This document shows positions 52,520-62,586 of a DNA stretch of 64,000 bases, piece by piece. The stretch lies in assembly GCF_000427365.1 (NCBI RefSeq), contig NZ_KE386488.1, positions 620,001 to 684,000 of the forward strand, in the 5' to 3' direction. The notes beneath the pieces were generated by a model. That model ran no database searches and was not told the origin of the DNA. It worked only from the letters and a program-made list of their open reading frames with translations. The translations under genes were made by a program, and so were the position numbers. The stretch comes from Rikenella microfusus DSM 15922 (GTDB lineage Bacteria > Bacteroidota > Bacteroidia > Bacteroidales > Rikenellaceae). Positions within the stretch are counted from its first letter, which is position 1; each line of letters starts with the position of its first letter.

Positions 52520-53845
52520 CTAATTCATGCGTCCTTTCATACGTCCGCTTTTCATCAGGCCGTCATAGTGACGCAGCAACAGGTGCGACTCGATCTGCTG
52601 CAAGGTATCGAGCACGACGCCCACGAGAATCAGCAGCGACGTTCCCCCGTAAAACAGGGCGAACTGGCCGTCCACTCCGATCATGTGCGCGAACACGGGC
52701 AGAATGGCGACGATGGCCAGACAGATCGACCCCGGCAGGGTAATCCGGGTCATGACGGTATCCAGATAGGAGGCCGTCTGTTTCCCCGGTTTGATCCCCG
52801 GGATGAAACCGCCGTTGCGCTTCATGTCGTCGGCCATCTGGTTGGTGTTGATGGTGATCGCCGTATAAAAATAGGTGAACGCCATCACCAGTATACCAAA
52901 CACGAGGTTGTACCAGAAACCGTAGATGTTGCCGAACACGGCGCCGAGTCCCTGGGTGGCTTCGAACTTGGTGAAGATCAGCGGCAACATCATGATCGCC
53001 TGAGCGAAGATGATCGGCATCACGCCGGCTGCGTTGATTTTCAGCGGAATGTACTGGCGCACACCGCCGTACTGCTTGTTACCCACGATACGCTTGGCAT
53101 ACTGTACCGGTATTTTCCGTACGGCCTGCACCAGCGCGATCGTCCCGGCGAATACCAGGAACAGGAGCACCAGTTCGACGATCAGCATCACGAATCCGCC
53201 GCCGGCGGTCGTGAACCGGGCGTTGAGTTCGGCCAGGAACGCATGCGGCAACCGCGCGATGATCCCGATCATAATGATCAGGGAGACCCCGTTGCCGATC
53301 CCCTTGTCGGTGATCTTCTCGCCGAGCCACATCACGAACATGGTTCCTGCAATCAGCACCATCGTCGCGCTGAACGTGAACAGGAACGAGTTCCCGAGCA
53401 CGAAAGCCGACTGCGGCAGCTGGTAATGCAGGTTGGCCAGGTAGGCCGGAGCCTGGAGCAGCAGGATGCCGATGGTCAGGTAGCGCGTCCACTGGTTGAT
53501 CTTGCGACGGCCGCTCTCCCCTTCTTTCTGGAGTTTCTGGAAGTAGGGAATGGCGATCCCCAGCAACTGGATCACGATCGACGCCGAGATGTAGGGCATG
53601 ATCCCCAGCGCGAAAATGGAGGCATTGGAGAACGCCCCCCCGGAGAAGATGTCGAGCAGCCCCAGGATCCCGTCCGCGGTCTGTTTCTGAAGGCCGGAGC
53701 CGCTGAGCGCTTCGGGGTTAAGCCCCGGAAGCACCACGAAGCTCCCCAGCCGGTAGATCAGAAGCAGCCCCAAGGTGTAGAGGATGCGGTTGCGCAGCTC
53801 TTCGATCTTGAAGATGTTCCGAATGGTGTCTATTAATTTTTTCAT
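52520..53845 (-). CDS. secY: Protein translocase subunit SecY
   Basis: 441 residues and ten transmembrane helices. It starts MKKLIDTIRNIFKIEELRNR and has signature phrases YISASIVIQLLGIAIPYFQK, KTADGILGLLDIFSGGAF and FIPGIKPGKQTASYLD. It forms the channel of the Sec translocon with SecE and SecG. A 150-bp spacer with two strong hairpins separates it from map. Confidence 0.99.
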   Translation of the reverse strand: MKKLIDTIRNIFKIEELRNRILYTLGLLLIYRLGSFVVLPGLNPEALSGSGLQKQTADGILGLLDIFSGGAFSNASIFALGIMPYISASIVIQLLGIAIPYFQKLQKEGESGRRKINQWTRYLTIGILLLQAPAYLANLHYQLPQSAFVLGNSFLFTFSATMVLIAGTMFVMWLGEKITDKGIGNGVSLIIMIGIIARLPHAFLAELNARFTTAGGGFVMLIVELVLLFLVFAGTIALVQAVRKIPVQYAKRIVGNKQYGGVRQYIPLKINAAGVMPIIFAQAIMMLPLIFTKFEATQGLGAVFGNIYGFWYNLVFGILVMAFTYFYTAITINTNQMADDMKRNGGFIPGIKPGKQTASYLDTVMTRITLPGSICLAIVAILPVFAHMIGVDGQFALFYGGTSLLILVGVVLDTLQQIESHLLLRHYDGLMKSGRMKGRMN

Positions 53846-53870
53846 GAGCCGGAGCTAAAAAAGTGGATGA

Positions 53871-54314
53871 TTAGAGTTTGGTCGCGGTTCCGCCCTGCGC
53901 CTCGATAGCGGCCTGGGCCGATTTCGAGAAGGCGTGCGCCGTAACGTCCACTTTCCGGGTCAGCGCCCCGGTTCCGAGCACTTTCACCGCGTCGTTGCGG
54001 GATATCAGCCCGGCAGCCACCAGTTCGGCCTGGCCGATGGTCGTGATGCCTTTGGCGGCCAATGCTTCGATGGAGACGAGGTTGACGGTCTTGAACACCA
54101 CTTTGTCGATATTCGTGAAGCCGAATTTCGGCAGACGGCGCTGCAACGGCATCTGACCGCCCTGGAAACCGCGTTTGTGTTTGTAGCCCGAACGCGACTG
54201 GGCCCCTTTGTGGCCGCGCGTCGAGGTTCCGCCGTAACCCGACCCCTGTCCGCGGCCGATGCGTTTTTCGCTGTGCGTAGAGCCTTTGGCGGGTTTGATA
54301 TTACTGAGGTTCAT
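53871..54314 (-). CDS. rplO: 50S ribosomal protein L15
   Basis: 147 residues. The N-terminal Gly-rich region GRGQGSGYGGTSTRGHKGAQ and GYKHKRGFQGGQMPLQRRLP are characteristic. The C-terminal part has VKVLGTGALTRKVDVTAHAF. It organises 23S rRNA near the central protuberance. Confidence 0.98.
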   Translation of the reverse strand: MNLSNIKPAKGSTHSEKRIGRGQGSGYGGTSTRGHKGAQSRSGYKHKRGFQGGQMPLQRRLPKFGFTNIDKVVFKTVNLVSIEALAAKGITTIGQAELVAAGLISRNDAVKVLGTGALTRKVDVTAHAFSKSAQAAIEAQGGTATKL

Positions 54315-54340
54315 TGTTGTGTCTGTTTTTGAAAAGCCGG

Positions 54341-54523
54341 TTATTTAACTTCTTCGACGCTGACGAGATGTTTCACTTTCTCGACCATGCCCATGATTTC
54401 CGGGCATTTGTTGTGTTCCACGCTCTGGCGGATCTTGCGCAGTCCGAGAGCGTCCAGATTGGCGCGCTGCTGCTTGGAAGCACCGATGCGGCTTTTGGTC
54501 TGGGTGATCTTAACTATTGCCAT
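54341..54523 (-). CDS. rpmD: 50S ribosomal protein L30
   Basis: 60 residues, MAIVKITQTKSRIGASKQQR then ANLDALGLRKIRQSVEHNKC, the typical small L30 fold. It binds 23S rRNA near the 5S junction. Confidence 0.97.
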   Translation of the reverse strand: MAIVKITQTKSRIGASKQQRANLDALGLRKIRQSVEHNKCPEIMGMVEKVKHLVSVEEVK

Positions 54524-54557
54524 TTCGCTGTAGTTCTGTGTGGTTTAAGGTACGGGA

Positions 54558-55076
54558 TTACCCGTTGAATACTTTGGTCAGTGAAATACCGCGGGTCTCG
54601 GCGATAGTCACCGGGTCGCGCAGTTCGGCGAGCGCGGCTACCGTGGCTTTCACCAGGTTGTGCGGGTTCGACGAACCTTTGCTCTTGGCCAGCACGTTTT
54701 TCACGCCCACGCTTTCCAGCACGGCACGCATGGCGCCCCCGGCGATCACGCCGGTACCGGGCGAAGCCGGACGCAGCAGCACGCGTGAACCGCTGAACTT
54801 GGCCACCTGTTCGTGCGGGATGGTCCCTTTGAGCACCGGCACTTTGATCAGGTTCTTCTTGGCGTCTTCGACGCCCTTGGCGATAGCCGTGGTCACTTCG
54901 GAAGCCTTGCCGAGGCCGTAGCCTACGATGCCGTTCTCGTTCCCAACCACGACGATGGCGGAAAAGGTGAAGGTCCGCCCCCCTTTGGTAACTTTCGTTA
55001 CACGCTGTATGCTTACCAGACGGTCCTTAAGCTCGATGTCGCTGGTGCGTACTTTCTTTATATTGTTCGTTGACAT
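54558..55076 (-). CDS. rpsE: 30S ribosomal protein S5
   Basis: 172 residues. The S5 signature [20 protein letters not shown] is followed by [18 protein letters not shown] and [21 protein letters not shown]5 takes part in decoding fidelity and mRNA helicase activity. Confidence 0.99.
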   Translation of the reverse strand: MSTNNIKKVRTSDIELKDRLVSIQRVTKVTKGGRTFTFSAIVVVGNENGIVGYGLGKASEVTTAIAKGVEDAKKNLIKVPVLKGTIPHEQVAKFSGSRVLLRPASPGTGVIAGGAMRAVLESVGVKNVLAKSKGSSNPHNLVKATVAALAELRDPVTIAETRGISLTKVFNG

Positions 55077-55096
55077 GGTTTTTCGTTGGTCTTGGT

Positions 55097-55459
55097 TTAG
55101 AATTTAAGCCCGCCTTCGCGTGCGGCATCGGCCAGTTGTTTCACACGGCCGTGGTACAGGTAGCCGTTGCGGTCGAAAGCCACGCTGGAAATCCCTGCGG
55201 CGATGGCTTTGGCGGCTACGGCTTTCCCTACGAGGGCGGCCACTTCGGTCTTGGTCTTGCCTTTGGCGGCTTCGGCCACTTCCTTGTCCAGCGAAGAGGC
55301 TGCGGCGAGGGTACGGCCGGCCTTATCGTCGATCAGCTGGGCGTAAATCTGCTTGTTGCTGCGGAAAACCGTCAGGCGCGGCGCTTCGGCCGTACCGTTA
55401 ACGATCTTGCGAATGCGCATTTTGATGCGTGCGCGTCTTGCTATTTTATTCAGTGCCAT
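55097..55459 (-). CDS. rplR: 50S ribosomal protein L18
   Basis: 120 residues, with [20 protein letters not shown] at the start and [20 protein letters not shown], ending [20 protein letters not shown]. It binds 5S rRNA. Confidence 0.98.
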   Translation of the reverse strand: MALNKIARRARIKMRIRKIVNGTAEAPRLTVFRSNKQIYAQLIDDKAGRTLAAASSLDKEVAEAAKGKTKTEVAALVGKAVAAKAIAAGISSVAFDRNGYLYHGRVKQLADAAREGGLKF

Positions 55460-55473
55460 TGTCTTCTTAACTG

Positions 55474-56031
55474 TTATTTGGAGTTAGCTGACTTCCCTGC
55501 CTTGCGGCGCAGTTGTTCGCCTACGAACTTGATACCTTTGCCCTTGTACGGTTCCGGCTTGCGCAGCGAGCGGATCTTGGCCGCCACCTGTCCGAGGAGC
55601 TGCTTGTCGGCGCTCTTGAGGGTCAGGATCGGGTTGCCTTTCTTTTCGGCGAAAGCCTCGGCTTTCACTTCGGCCGGCAACAGGATATGGATGTCGTGCG
55701 AATACCCCAGACTCAGTTCGAGGATCTGGCCTTTCACTTCGGCTTTGAAACCGACGCCGATGAGTTCCTGTTTGGTCTCATAGCCGGTCGATACGCCGTG
55801 GACCATGTTGGCGATCAGGGCGCGGTACAGGCCGTGCATGGAACGGTGCCGCGGCTGGTCGGTGGGCCGTGTTACATGGATCTCTTCTCCCTCGACCTTC
55901 ACGGTGATGTCCGGATCCACTTTCTGCGAAAGCTGTCCGAGAGGGCCTTTCACGCTTACCACATTATCGGCGCCAACGGTAACGGTAACGCCTTTAGGCA
56001 GGTTTACAGGTAATTTTCCGATTCTTGACAT
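55474..56031 (-). CDS. rplF: 50S ribosomal protein L6
   Basis: 185 residues, starting [20 protein letters not shown]. The second-domain signature [20 protein letters not shown] is present near the C-terminus. It lies near the sarcin-ricin loop where GTPase factors bind. Confidence 0.99.
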   Translation of the reverse strand: MSRIGKLPVNLPKGVTVTVGADNVVSVKGPLGQLSQKVDPDITVKVEGEEIHVTRPTDQPRHRSMHGLYRALIANMVHGVSTGYETKQELIGVGFKAEVKGQILELSLGYSHDIHILLPAEVKAEAFAEKKGNPILTLKSADKQLLGQVAAKIRSLRKPEPYKGKGIKFVGEQLRRKAGKSANSK

Positions 56032-56052
56032 TGTATCGTCTGGTTTGTTGGA

Positions 56053-56451
56053 TTAATATACGTAACACAGCACTTCGCCGCCCACATTCTCGTTGCGGGC
56101 CTGCTTGTCGGTCATGATACCTTTGGAGGTCGAAACGATGGCGATGCCCAGGCCGTTCATCACGCGCGGCATTTCGGCCACGCTGGCATAACGGCGCAGA
56201 CCGGGACGGCTCACGCGCGTCAGGGCCTTGATCGCCGGAGTTTTGGTCTCCGGATGGTACTTCAGGGCGATCTTGATCGTCGAGAAGCCTTTTTCGTTGG
56301 TTCCGAATTTGTAAGCGAGGATGTAGCCCTGTTCGTGCAGGATGCGTACGATCTCTTGCTTGATTTTCGAGCCGGGAGCTTCAACCACTTTATGGTTGGC
56401 TTTCACCGCGTTTCTGATACGGGTCAGAAGATCTGCTATCGGATCTGTCAT
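56053..56451 (-). CDS. rpsH: 30S ribosomal protein S8
   Basis: 132 residues, with MTDPIADLLTRIRNAVKANH at the start and GLGIAIVSTSKGIMTDKQAR and NVGGEVLCYVY at the end. It binds the central domain of 16S rRNA, and in E. coli it represses the spc operon. Here it is the first gene of a new transcript, after a terminator and a consensus promoter. Confidence 0.99.
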   Translation of the reverse strand: MTDPIADLLTRIRNAVKANHKVVEAPGSKIKQEIVRILHEQGYILAYKFGTNEKGFSTIKIALKYHPETKTPAIKALTRVSRPGLRRYASVAEMPRVMNGLGIAIVSTSKGIMTDKQARNENVGGEVLCYVY

Positions 56452-56543
56452 GGTTAAAAATGATTGTATTGTTTGTTGTTTTTCAATGCGTTACGCACGA
56501 TCCTCCCACGCAAAGGGATTACACGAGCGTCCACAAAGAGTGG

Positions 56544-56574
56544 CAAAGTTACAAACTATTCATTAATAATCAAA
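56544..56574 (-). promoter_or_regulatory. Internal promoter of the ribosomal cluster, upstream of rpsH
   Basis: On the minus strand TTTG (56571-56574), exactly 19 nt, and TAACTTTG (56544-56551). The transcript would have a leader of about 85 nt before rpsH. Confidence 0.85.
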
Positions 56575-56639
56575 TTATTAGCCGGGTTTTTATCGCTTTC
56601 CCCGATTCCGCCGGATGGTACGGGGAGGCTCGGACGACA

Positions 56640-56671
56640 AAAAGGAGTTCCGCGACGGCGGAACTCCTTTT
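56640..56671 (-). terminator. Terminator after rpsN inside the ribosomal cluster
   Basis: A 14-bp perfect stem (56640-56653 with 56658-56671) and loop GACG are bounded by T residues on the minus strand. It ends the rplC-rpsN transcript. Confidence 0.88.
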
Positions 56672-56725
56672 ATCGTTTGCGGCTCCATAAAGCGGCCGCA
56701 GCGGTATTCAAACCGGAACGGCCGG

Positions 56726-56995
56726 TTACCAGCTCGCCTTCTTCACACCCGGCAGCAGGCCTGCGGATGCCATTTCGCGGAACTGGATACGGCTGATGCC
56801 GAACTGGCGCATATAGCCTTTCGGACGGCCGGTGATCTGGCAACGGTTATGCAGGCGGATCGGGTTCGAGTTTTTCGGCAGTTTGGCCAGCCCCGCATAG
56901 TCGCCGGCTTCTTTCAGAGCCTTGCGTTTCGCTGCATATCTCGCCACCAGCTTGGCCCGTTTCACTTCGCGGGCTTTCATCGATTCTTTTGCCAT
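56726..56995 (-). CDS. rpsN: 30S ribosomal protein S14
   Basis: 89 residues, starting [20 protein letters not shown] and including the zinc-free form's [20 protein letters not shown] and [20 protein letters not shown]. It lacks the CxxC pairs of zinc-type S14. It is the last gene before the internal terminator. Confidence 0.99.
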   Translation of the reverse strand: MAKESMKAREVKRAKLVARYAAKRKALKEAGDYAGLAKLPKNSNPIRLHNRCQITGRPKGYMRQFGISRIQFREMASAGLLPGVKKASW

Positions 56996-56998
56996 GGC

Positions 56999-57556
56999 TT
57001 AGTTCTTTTTAGCGTTTTTAAAAGGAAGGCCGAACTGTTTGAGCAGCGCGTAAGCCTCCGTGTCGTTCCCGGCGGTGGTGACGAACGTGATTTCCACGCC
57101 GAAGATCTTCGTGATCTTGTCGATGTCGATTTCCGGGAAGATGATATGTTCCTGGATACCCAGGGTATAGTTGCCCTGTCCGTCGAACTTGTCGTTGATC
57201 CCCTTGAAGTCGCGGATACGCGGCAGCGATACGGCGATCAGACGTTCCAGGAATTCGTACATGCGTTCGCGGCGCAGGGTGACGCGCACCCCGATCGGCA
57301 TCTGCTTACGCAGCTTGAAGTTCGAGATGTCCTTCTTGGAACGGGTCTGCACGGCGCGCTGGCCGGCGATGGTCGAGAGTTCGTTCTGGGCCACTTCCAC
57401 CAGTTTCTTGTCGGCAACTGCCGCACCGATACCCTGGTTGATGACGATCTTTTCGAGCTTCGGTACCTGCATGATGCTCTTGTAACCGAACTCTTTCATC
57501 AAAGCGGGAGCGATCTCCTCTTTGTATTTGGTCTTGAGTGAAGGTACGTATGCCAT
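56999..57556 (-). CDS. rplE: 50S ribosomal protein L5
   Basis: 185 residues, with [20 protein letters not shown] near the start and [20 protein letters not shown] later. It binds 5S rRNA and the P-site tRNA. The ATG overlaps the last base of rplX, so translation is coupled. Confidence 0.99.
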   Translation of the reverse strand: MAYVPSLKTKYKEEIAPALMKEFGYKSIMQVPKLEKIVINQGIGAAVADKKLVEVAQNELSTIAGQRAVQTRSKKDISNFKLRKQMPIGVRVTLRRERMYEFLERLIAVSLPRIRDFKGINDKFDGQGNYTLGIQEHIIFPEIDIDKITKIFGVEITFVTTAGNDTEAYALLKQFGLPFKNAKKN

Positions 57557-57879
57557 TATTTGATCTCCTCCCCTGATTTGACGGCCACGCGGACCAGTTT
57601 GCCTTTATCGTTCTTCTTGCGTCCCACGCGGGTCGGTTTCCCGGTTTTGGGATCGAGCGGCTGCAGGTTGCTGATGTGGATCGGCGCTTCCTGCTTCACG
57701 ATACCGCCCTGGGGATTGGCGGCGTTGGGTTTGGTGTGTTTGCTCACCATATTGACCCCTTCGACGATGGCGCGCTGCTTTTCGACAAGCACCTCGAGCA
57801 CTTTGCCCTGCTGGCCCTTGTTGTCGCCTGCATTGACGTACACCGTGTCCCCTTTTTTGATATGTAATTTGGTCGACAT
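57556..57879 (-). CDS. rplX: 50S ribosomal protein L24
   Basis: 107 residues. The KOW motif [20 protein letters not shown] and [20 protein letters not shown] are diagnostic. It is an early assembly protein near the exit tunnel. Confidence 0.98.
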   Translation of the reverse strand: MSTKLHIKKGDTVYVNAGDNKGQQGKVLEVLVEKQRAIVEGVNMVSKHTKPNAANPQGGIVKQEAPIHISNLQPLDPKTGKPTRVGRKKNDKGKLVRVAVKSGEEIK

Positions 57880-57907
57880 TTCTGTGTGTTTGTTAAAGGT
57901 GTGTGTA

Positions 57908-58273
57908 TTACAGCACTTCCGGCGCCAGCGAGATGATCTTCATGTTGGCGTCGCGGAGTTCGCGGGCCACCGGACCGAAGATACGCGTACCGCGCATTTC
58001 GCCGGCGTTGTTGAGCAGCACCACGGCGTTGTCGTCGAAACGGATATACGACCCGTCCGGACGGCGGATCTCTTTTTTGGTCCGTACCACGATCGCTTTC
58101 GACACGGCGCCTTTCTTGATGTCGCCCGACGGGGTGGCGCTCTTCACGCTCACGACGATCTTGTCGCCGATCGACGCGTAGCGGCGGCCGGTACCGCCAA
58201 GTACACGGATACAGAGAACTTCCTTGGCTCCGCTGTTATCGGCTACGGAGAGCCGGCTTTCTTGTTGTATCAT
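57908..58273 (-). CDS. rplN: 50S ribosomal protein L14
   Basis: 121 residues, starting [20 protein letters not shown]. It contains [20 protein letters not shown] and the ending [20 protein letters not shown]. It contributes to an intersubunit bridge. Confidence 0.99.
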   Translation of the reverse strand: MIQQESRLSVADNSGAKEVLCIRVLGGTGRRYASIGDKIVVSVKSATPSGDIKKGAVSKAIVVRTKKEIRRPDGSYIRFDDNAVVLLNNAGEMRGTRIFGPVARELRDANMKIISLAPEVL

Positions 58274-58275
58274 GG

Positions 58276-58533
58276 TTACTTAGCTCTTTCAATGATTTCT
58301 ACTAATCTCCACCGTTTGCTCTTGCTCAAAGGGCGGGTCTCCATGATGCGGACGGTATCGCCCTCGCCGCAGGTGTTCTCTTCGTCGTGAGCCACGAACT
58401 TGGTGGTTTTATTAACGAACTTGCCGTAGATCGGGTGTTTCACTTTACGTTTCACAGCAACGACGATCGATTTGTCCATCTTGTTGCTGACGACCACCCC
58501 GGTTCTCTCTTTTCTAAGATTTCTTTCTTCCAT
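58276..58533 (-). CDS. rpsQ: 30S ribosomal protein S17
   Basis: 85 residues, with the OB-fold signature [20 protein letters not shown] and MTRPLSKSK-like [20 protein letters not shown]. It binds 16S helix 11. Confidence 0.98.
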   Translation of the reverse strand: MEERNLRKERTGVVVSNKMDKSIVVAVKRKVKHPIYGKFVNKTTKFVAHDEENTCGEGDTVRIMETRPLSKSKRWRLVEIIERAK

Positions 58534-58538
58534 GGCCT

Positions 58539-58742
58539 CTACTTGTTAATAGTGGTGGTTTGTTTTTCGCGCAGGATGGTCAGCATACGAGCGATGTCAC
58601 GGCGCATATTCTTGATGACGGTCGAATTTTCTGCCGGAGAAACCGCATGGTTCAGCTTGGCCTTCAACAGGTTGGCTTTCTCAGTCTCCACACGTTCGAT
58701 GATTTCGCCTGCAGTCAGTTCACGTATTTCAGATGTTTTCAT
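58539..58742 (-). CDS. rpmC: 50S ribosomal protein L29
   Basis: 67 residues forming two helices: [20 protein letters not shown] and [20 protein letters not shown]. It sits at the tunnel exit, where trigger factor and SRP bind. Confidence 0.97.
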   Translation of the reverse strand: MKTSEIRELTAGEIIERVETEKANLLKAKLNHAVSPAENSTVIKNMRRDIARMLTILREKQTTTINK

Positions 58743-58751
58743 GTCTTCGTG

Positions 58752-59180
58752 TTAGATTGAGGTTTCGGTATAATCGCGGCGGACGATGAACTTCGTGGTG
58801 ATCGGCAGCTTCTGGGCTCCGAGGCGCAGCGCTTCCTGAGCCACATCCAGGGGCACCCCTTCGGCTTCGAACAGGATACGGCCCGGGGTTACCGGAGCCA
58901 CGAACCCTTCGGGCGAACCTTTACCTTTACCCATACGCACTTCGGCGGGCTTCTTGGTGATGGGTTTGTCCGGGAAGATGCGGATCCACACCTGGCCTTC
59001 ACGTTTCATCTGACGCACGATGGCCTGGCGGGCCGCTTCGATCTGCCGCCCGGTGATCCACGCCGATTCCAGCGCCTTGATGCCGAACGAACCGAAAGAC
59101 AATTCAGCTCCTCTCTGTGCCAGACCTTTCATGCGGCCTTTCTGCATTCTGCGAAATTTCGTCTTTTTTGGTTGTAACAT
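58752..59180 (-). CDS. rplP: 50S ribosomal protein L16
   Basis: 142 residues, with [20 protein letters not shown] and the signatures [20 protein letters not shown] and [20 protein letters not shown]. It organises the A-site tRNA region of the large subunit. Confidence 0.99.
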   Translation of the reverse strand: MLQPKKTKFRRMQKGRMKGLAQRGAELSFGSFGIKALESAWITGRQIEAARQAIVRQMKREGQVWIRIFPDKPITKKPAEVRMGKGKGSPEGFVAPVTPGRILFEAEGVPLDVAQEALRLGAQKLPITTKFIVRRDYTETSI

Positions 59181-59212
59181 GGTTAGTTCCTTATTAAAAG
59201 TCTGACGACAGA

Positions 59213-60007
59213 TTACTGATTATTGCTGCTGCGGTCGCCGCCCCGGCGTTCGCCACGACCTCCGCGACGGTCGCCGCGGCCACGGCCGCCCCGGCGATCG
59301 TCGCCCCCGCGGCGTTCACCGCCACGGCCCGGCGTGCCGGCTGCCGACGCGCTCATGCCCACGATCGGCGAAAGATCGCGTTTGGTATAGACTTCGCCGT
59401 TGCAGATCCATACTTTCACGCCCAGCAGGCCGACCTTGGTCAGCGCTTCGGCCAGGTTGTAGTCGATGTCGGCACGGAAGGTATGCAACGGAATGCGCCC
59501 TTCCTTATACGATTCGGAACGAGCCATTTCGGCGCCGCCCACGCGGCCCGAGATTTGTATCTTGATCCCTTCGGCCCCCATGCGCATGGTCGATGCGATG
59601 GTGGTCTTGATCGCGCGGCGGTAGGAGATGCGGCCTTCCACCTGACGGGCGATGTTGTTGGAAACGATCACGGCGTCGAGTTCCGGACGTTTCACTTCGA
59701 AGATATTGATTTGTACCTCTTTGCCGGTCAGTTTGCGCAGCTCTTCTTTCAGCTTGTCCACTTCGGCGCCGCCCTTGCCGATGATGATGCCCGGACGCGA
59801 GGTGCTGATGGTAACGGTCACCAGTTTCAGCGTACGTTCGATCACGATCTTCGAGATGCTGGCTTTGGCCAGACGGGCGCCGAGGTATTTACGGATTTTG
59901 GAGTCTTCGACGAGTTTGGCCGGGAAATCCTTGCCGCCATACCATGACGAGTCCCAGCCGCGGATAATGCCCAGTCGATTGGCAATCGGATTTACTTTCT
60001 GTCCCAT
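59213..60007 (-). CDS. rpsC: 30S ribosomal protein S3 with RGG-rich tail
   Basis: 264 residues. The KH domain ([20 protein letters not shown], residues 74-93) and the C-terminal S3 domain ([20 protein letters not shown]) are normal. Residues 222-264 are an unusual tail of Gly, Arg and Asp with repeated RGG and RRGG units ([20 protein letters not shown]). The tail is an extension beyond the E. coli protein (233 residues) and could bind RNA. It starts 1 bp after rplV. Confidence 0.99.
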   Translation of the reverse strand: MGQKVNPIANRLGIIRGWDSSWYGGKDFPAKLVEDSKIRKYLGARLAKASISKIVIERTLKLVTVTISTSRPGIIIGKGGAEVDKLKEELRKLTGKEVQINIFEVKRPELDAVIVSNNIARQVEGRISYRRAIKTTIASTMRMGAEGIKIQISGRVGGAEMARSESYKEGRIPLHTFRADIDYNLAEALTKVGLLGVKVWICNGEVYTKRDLSPIVGMSASAAGTPGRGGERRGGDDRRGGRGRGDRRGGRGERRGGDRSSNNQ

Positions 60008-60008
60008 C

Positions 60009-60476
60009 TTAGTTCGCAGCGTTTTCAGGTTTCACATCGACGGCTTTCTTGGCAGCCGTTTTCTTAGCGGCAACCGCTTCGGTCTCCATGCGGTCCACGA
60101 TGATGGTCACATGGTTCGAACGTTTGCGGATGCGGTGAGCGCGACCCTGCGGAGCCGGCTGGATACGTTTCAGCTGACGGCCGCCGTCCACGAAGATGGT
60201 TTTCACGCAAAGCGGGGTTTCTTCCAGAGAAACGCCCTGGTTTTTGGCTTCCCAGTTGGCGATGGCCGAACGGAGAAGTTTTTCGAGGCGTACCGATGCC
60301 TCTTTCTTGCTGTAACGCAGCATACCGAGGGCCTTGTTGATCTCGACGCCACGGATCATATCTGCGACAAGTCTCATTTTTCTGGGAGACGTCGGGCATT
60401 CGCGCAGCGACGCGATGGCGGTCACGCGCTTTTCTGCCTTGAGCTTTTCGGCTCTTAATCTTTTTCTTGCACCCAT
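60009..60476 (-). CDS. rplV: 50S ribosomal protein L22
   Basis: 155 residues. The core has [28 protein letters not shown]-like [15 protein letters not shown] and [20 protein letters not shown]. About 20 extra residues ([20 protein letters not shown]) form a basic C-terminal tail. Its loop lines the exit tunnel. Confidence 0.98.
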   Translation of the reverse strand: MGARKRLRAEKLKAEKRVTAIASLRECPTSPRKMRLVADMIRGVEINKALGMLRYSKKEASVRLEKLLRSAIANWEAKNQGVSLEETPLCVKTIFVDGGRQLKRIQPAPQGRAHRIRKRSNHVTIIVDRMETEAVAAKKTAAKKAVDVKPENAAN

Positions 60477-60504
60477 TAGTTATAATGAATTACTTTTTTT
60501 AACA

Positions 60505-60774
60505 CTATTTTTTCTTGTTGCCCCCGTGACCGCGGAAGCTGCGGGTCGGTGCGAACTCGCCCAGTTTGTGTCCCACCATGTTTTCGGTCACATAAACCGG
60601 AATGAATTTGTTCCCGTTGTGTACCGCCAGGGTGTGGCCCACGAAGTCCGGCGAGATCATGCTGGCACGCGACCAGGTCTTGATAACCGATTTCTTGCCG
60701 CTTTCGTTCATGGCGAGAATCTTACCTTCGAGTTTCGGCTCGATATACGGTCCTTTTTTAAGTGAACGGCTCAT
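60505..60774 (-). CDS. rpsS: 30S ribosomal protein S19
   Basis: 89 residues with [40 protein letters not shown] and the ending [20 protein letters not shown]. It lies in the head of the small subunit. Confidence 0.99.
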   Translation of the reverse strand: MSRSLKKGPYIEPKLEGKILAMNESGKKSVIKTWSRASMISPDFVGHTLAVHNGNKFIPVYVTENMVGHKLGEFAPTRSFRGHGGNKKK

Positions 60775-60790
60775 TTACGCTGATTTTAGA

Positions 60791-61615
60791 TTATTTATTC
60801 CTACGTGAAACGATGAACTTGGAAGTCGTTTTCTTCGGGTTGCGGGTTTTGTAGCCCTTGGCCAGCACGCCCGTACGCGAGCGGGGATGGCCCCCAGAAG
60901 CACGGCCTTCGCCACCGCCCATGGGGTGGTCCACCGGGTTCATCACGACACCGCGGTTGCGCGGACGACGGCCGAGCCAGCGTTTGCGGCCGGCTTTACC
61001 GCTCTGCTCGAGGCTGTGGTCGGGGTTCGATACGGTCCCGACGGTAGCGCGGCAGGTGGTCAGCACCATCCGGGTTTCGCCTGAAGGAAGTTTAATAATG
61101 GCGTACTTGCCTTCGCGGGCAAGCAGCTGAGCGTAAGTCCCTGCCGAGCGTGCCATGGCGGCGCCGCGGCCGGGAGTGAGTTCGATGCAGTGCACAACGG
61201 TACCAAGAGGAATTTCCGAAAGGAATAGTGTGTTGCCCACTTCGGGTGCTACGCCCGCGCCGCTGGCGATCGTCTGCCCCACCTTCAGCCCTACGGGGGC
61301 CACGATGTAGCGTTTTTCGCCGTCGGCATAAACCACCAGCGCGATACGTGCGCTGCGGTTCGGGTCGTATTCGATGGTCTTGACCGTAGCGGTCATGCCA
61401 TCCTTGTTGCGCAGGAAATCGATGATGCGGTACTGACGTTTATGTCCACCACCGATATAGCGCATGGTCATTTTACCGGAGTTGTTACGCCCGCCCGAGG
61501 ATTTGAGCGGCGTTACCAGTGATTTTTCCGGGGTCGAAGTCGTAATATCGTCGAACGTGCCGATAATTTTGTGTCTCTGACCCGGGGTCATCGGTTTAAA
61601 TTTTCTAACTGCCAT
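60791..61615 (-). CDS. rplB: 50S ribosomal protein L2
   Basis: 274 residues. It starts [20 protein letters not shown] and contains [20 protein letters not shown] and the signature [20 protein letters not shown], where His of DHPMGGGEG is needed for peptidyl transfer. The start is 5 bp after rplW's stop. Confidence 0.99.
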   Translation of the reverse strand: MAVRKFKPMTPGQRHKIIGTFDDITTSTPEKSLVTPLKSSGGRNNSGKMTMRYIGGGHKRQYRIIDFLRNKDGMTATVKTIEYDPNRSARIALVVYADGEKRYIVAPVGLKVGQTIASGAGVAPEVGNTLFLSEIPLGTVVHCIELTPGRGAAMARSAGTYAQLLAREGKYAIIKLPSGETRMVLTTCRATVGTVSNPDHSLEQSGKAGRKRWLGRRPRNRGVVMNPVDHPMGGGEGRASGGHPRSRTGVLAKGYKTRNPKKTTSKFIVSRRNK

Positions 61616-61620
61616 CGTCT

Positions 61621-61911
61621 TTAGATATTACTGTAAAAATCGATCTTGTCTTCGCCCCCGAGGGTAACGATTGCTTTTTTGTAGCGGTTCTGACGCCCTT
61701 CGAGCATCCCGGCTTTGGTGTAGCGGCTCTTGTACTTGCCGTCGTAGTTGCAGGTGTTCACCTCGGCCACGACCACGCCGTACATAGCTTCCACCGCGGC
61801 TTTGATCTGCAATTTATTGGCGCGCGGATCAACAATGAAACCGTAACGGTTCAGTTTTTCGCCCTGAGCCGTCATTTTCTCGGTCAATATCGGCTTAATT
61901 AAAATTTCCAT
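61621..61911 (-). CDS. rplW: 50S ribosomal protein L23
   Basis: 96 residues, [20 protein letters not shown] then [20 protein letters not shown]. It forms the docking site for trigger factor and SRP at the tunnel exit. Confidence 0.98.
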   Translation of the reverse strand: MEILIKPILTEKMTAQGEKLNRYGFIVDPRANKLQIKAAVEAMYGVVVAEVNTCNYDGKYKSRYTKAGMLEGRQNRYKKAIVTLGGEDKIDFYSNI

Positions 61912-61930
61912 GATTCTTTAGTCGTAATCG

Positions 61931-62572
61931 TTACTGGATTCCACAAACTTGCTGCATGGCCGCTACCGCGCCTTCGCCGCCGATGAGCAGGTGAGCCGCG
62001 TTCATCACGTCGTAGGTGTTCAGGTTCTGGGCCTGGATCACTTTCACGTTGGGCAGGTTGCGCGAGGCGAGGATCACCCCGGCGTTGTTCATGTCGCCGC
62101 ACAGCACCACGAGGGTTTTCTTGTCGGCGATGCCCAGATTTTTGGCAGCGGCGATGAATTCCTTGGTCTTGGGCTGCATTTCGAGCGTGTCCACGACGGT
62201 GATGGCCGAATTCTGAGCCTTGTAGGTCAGCGCGCTGCGGCGTGCCAGCTGTTTGAGTTTCTTGTTCAGTTTGAAGCTGTAGTCGCGCGGCACCGGACCG
62301 AACACGCGGCCGCCGCCCACGAACAGCGGAGAGAGGATCGAGCCGGAGCGCGCCCCGCCGGTACCTTTCTGTTTCTTCAGTTTACGGGTCGAACCGGCCA
62401 CTTCGTTGCGCTGTTTCGACTTGTGCGTACCCTGACGCTGGTTGGCCAGATACTGCTTCACGTCCAGGTAGATGGCATGGTCGTTCGGCTGTTCGAGGGC
62501 GAAAACCGCGTCGTTCAGGGTGATTTTCTTCCCGGTCTCTTTACCGGCGATATCGAGTATGTTCAATTCCAT
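61931..62572 (-). CDS. rplD: 50S ribosomal protein L4
   Basis: 213 residues, with RQGTHKSKQRNEVAGSTRKL, KKQKGTGGARSGSILSPLFV and the ending FGPVPRDYSFKLNKKLKQLA region. Its loop lines the exit tunnel. In E. coli it represses the S10 operon; no clear leader element of that type was identified here. Confidence 0.98.
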   Translation of the reverse strand: MELNILDIAGKETGKKITLNDAVFALEQPNDHAIYLDVKQYLANQRQGTHKSKQRNEVAGSTRKLKKQKGTGGARSGSILSPLFVGGGRVFGPVPRDYSFKLNKKLKQLARRSALTYKAQNSAITVVDTLEMQPKTKEFIAAAKNLGIADKKTLVVLCGDMNNAGVILASRNLPNVKVIQAQNLNTYDVMNAAHLLIGGEGAVAAMQQVCGIQ

Positions 62573-62586
62573 AGCTTAATTCCCCC

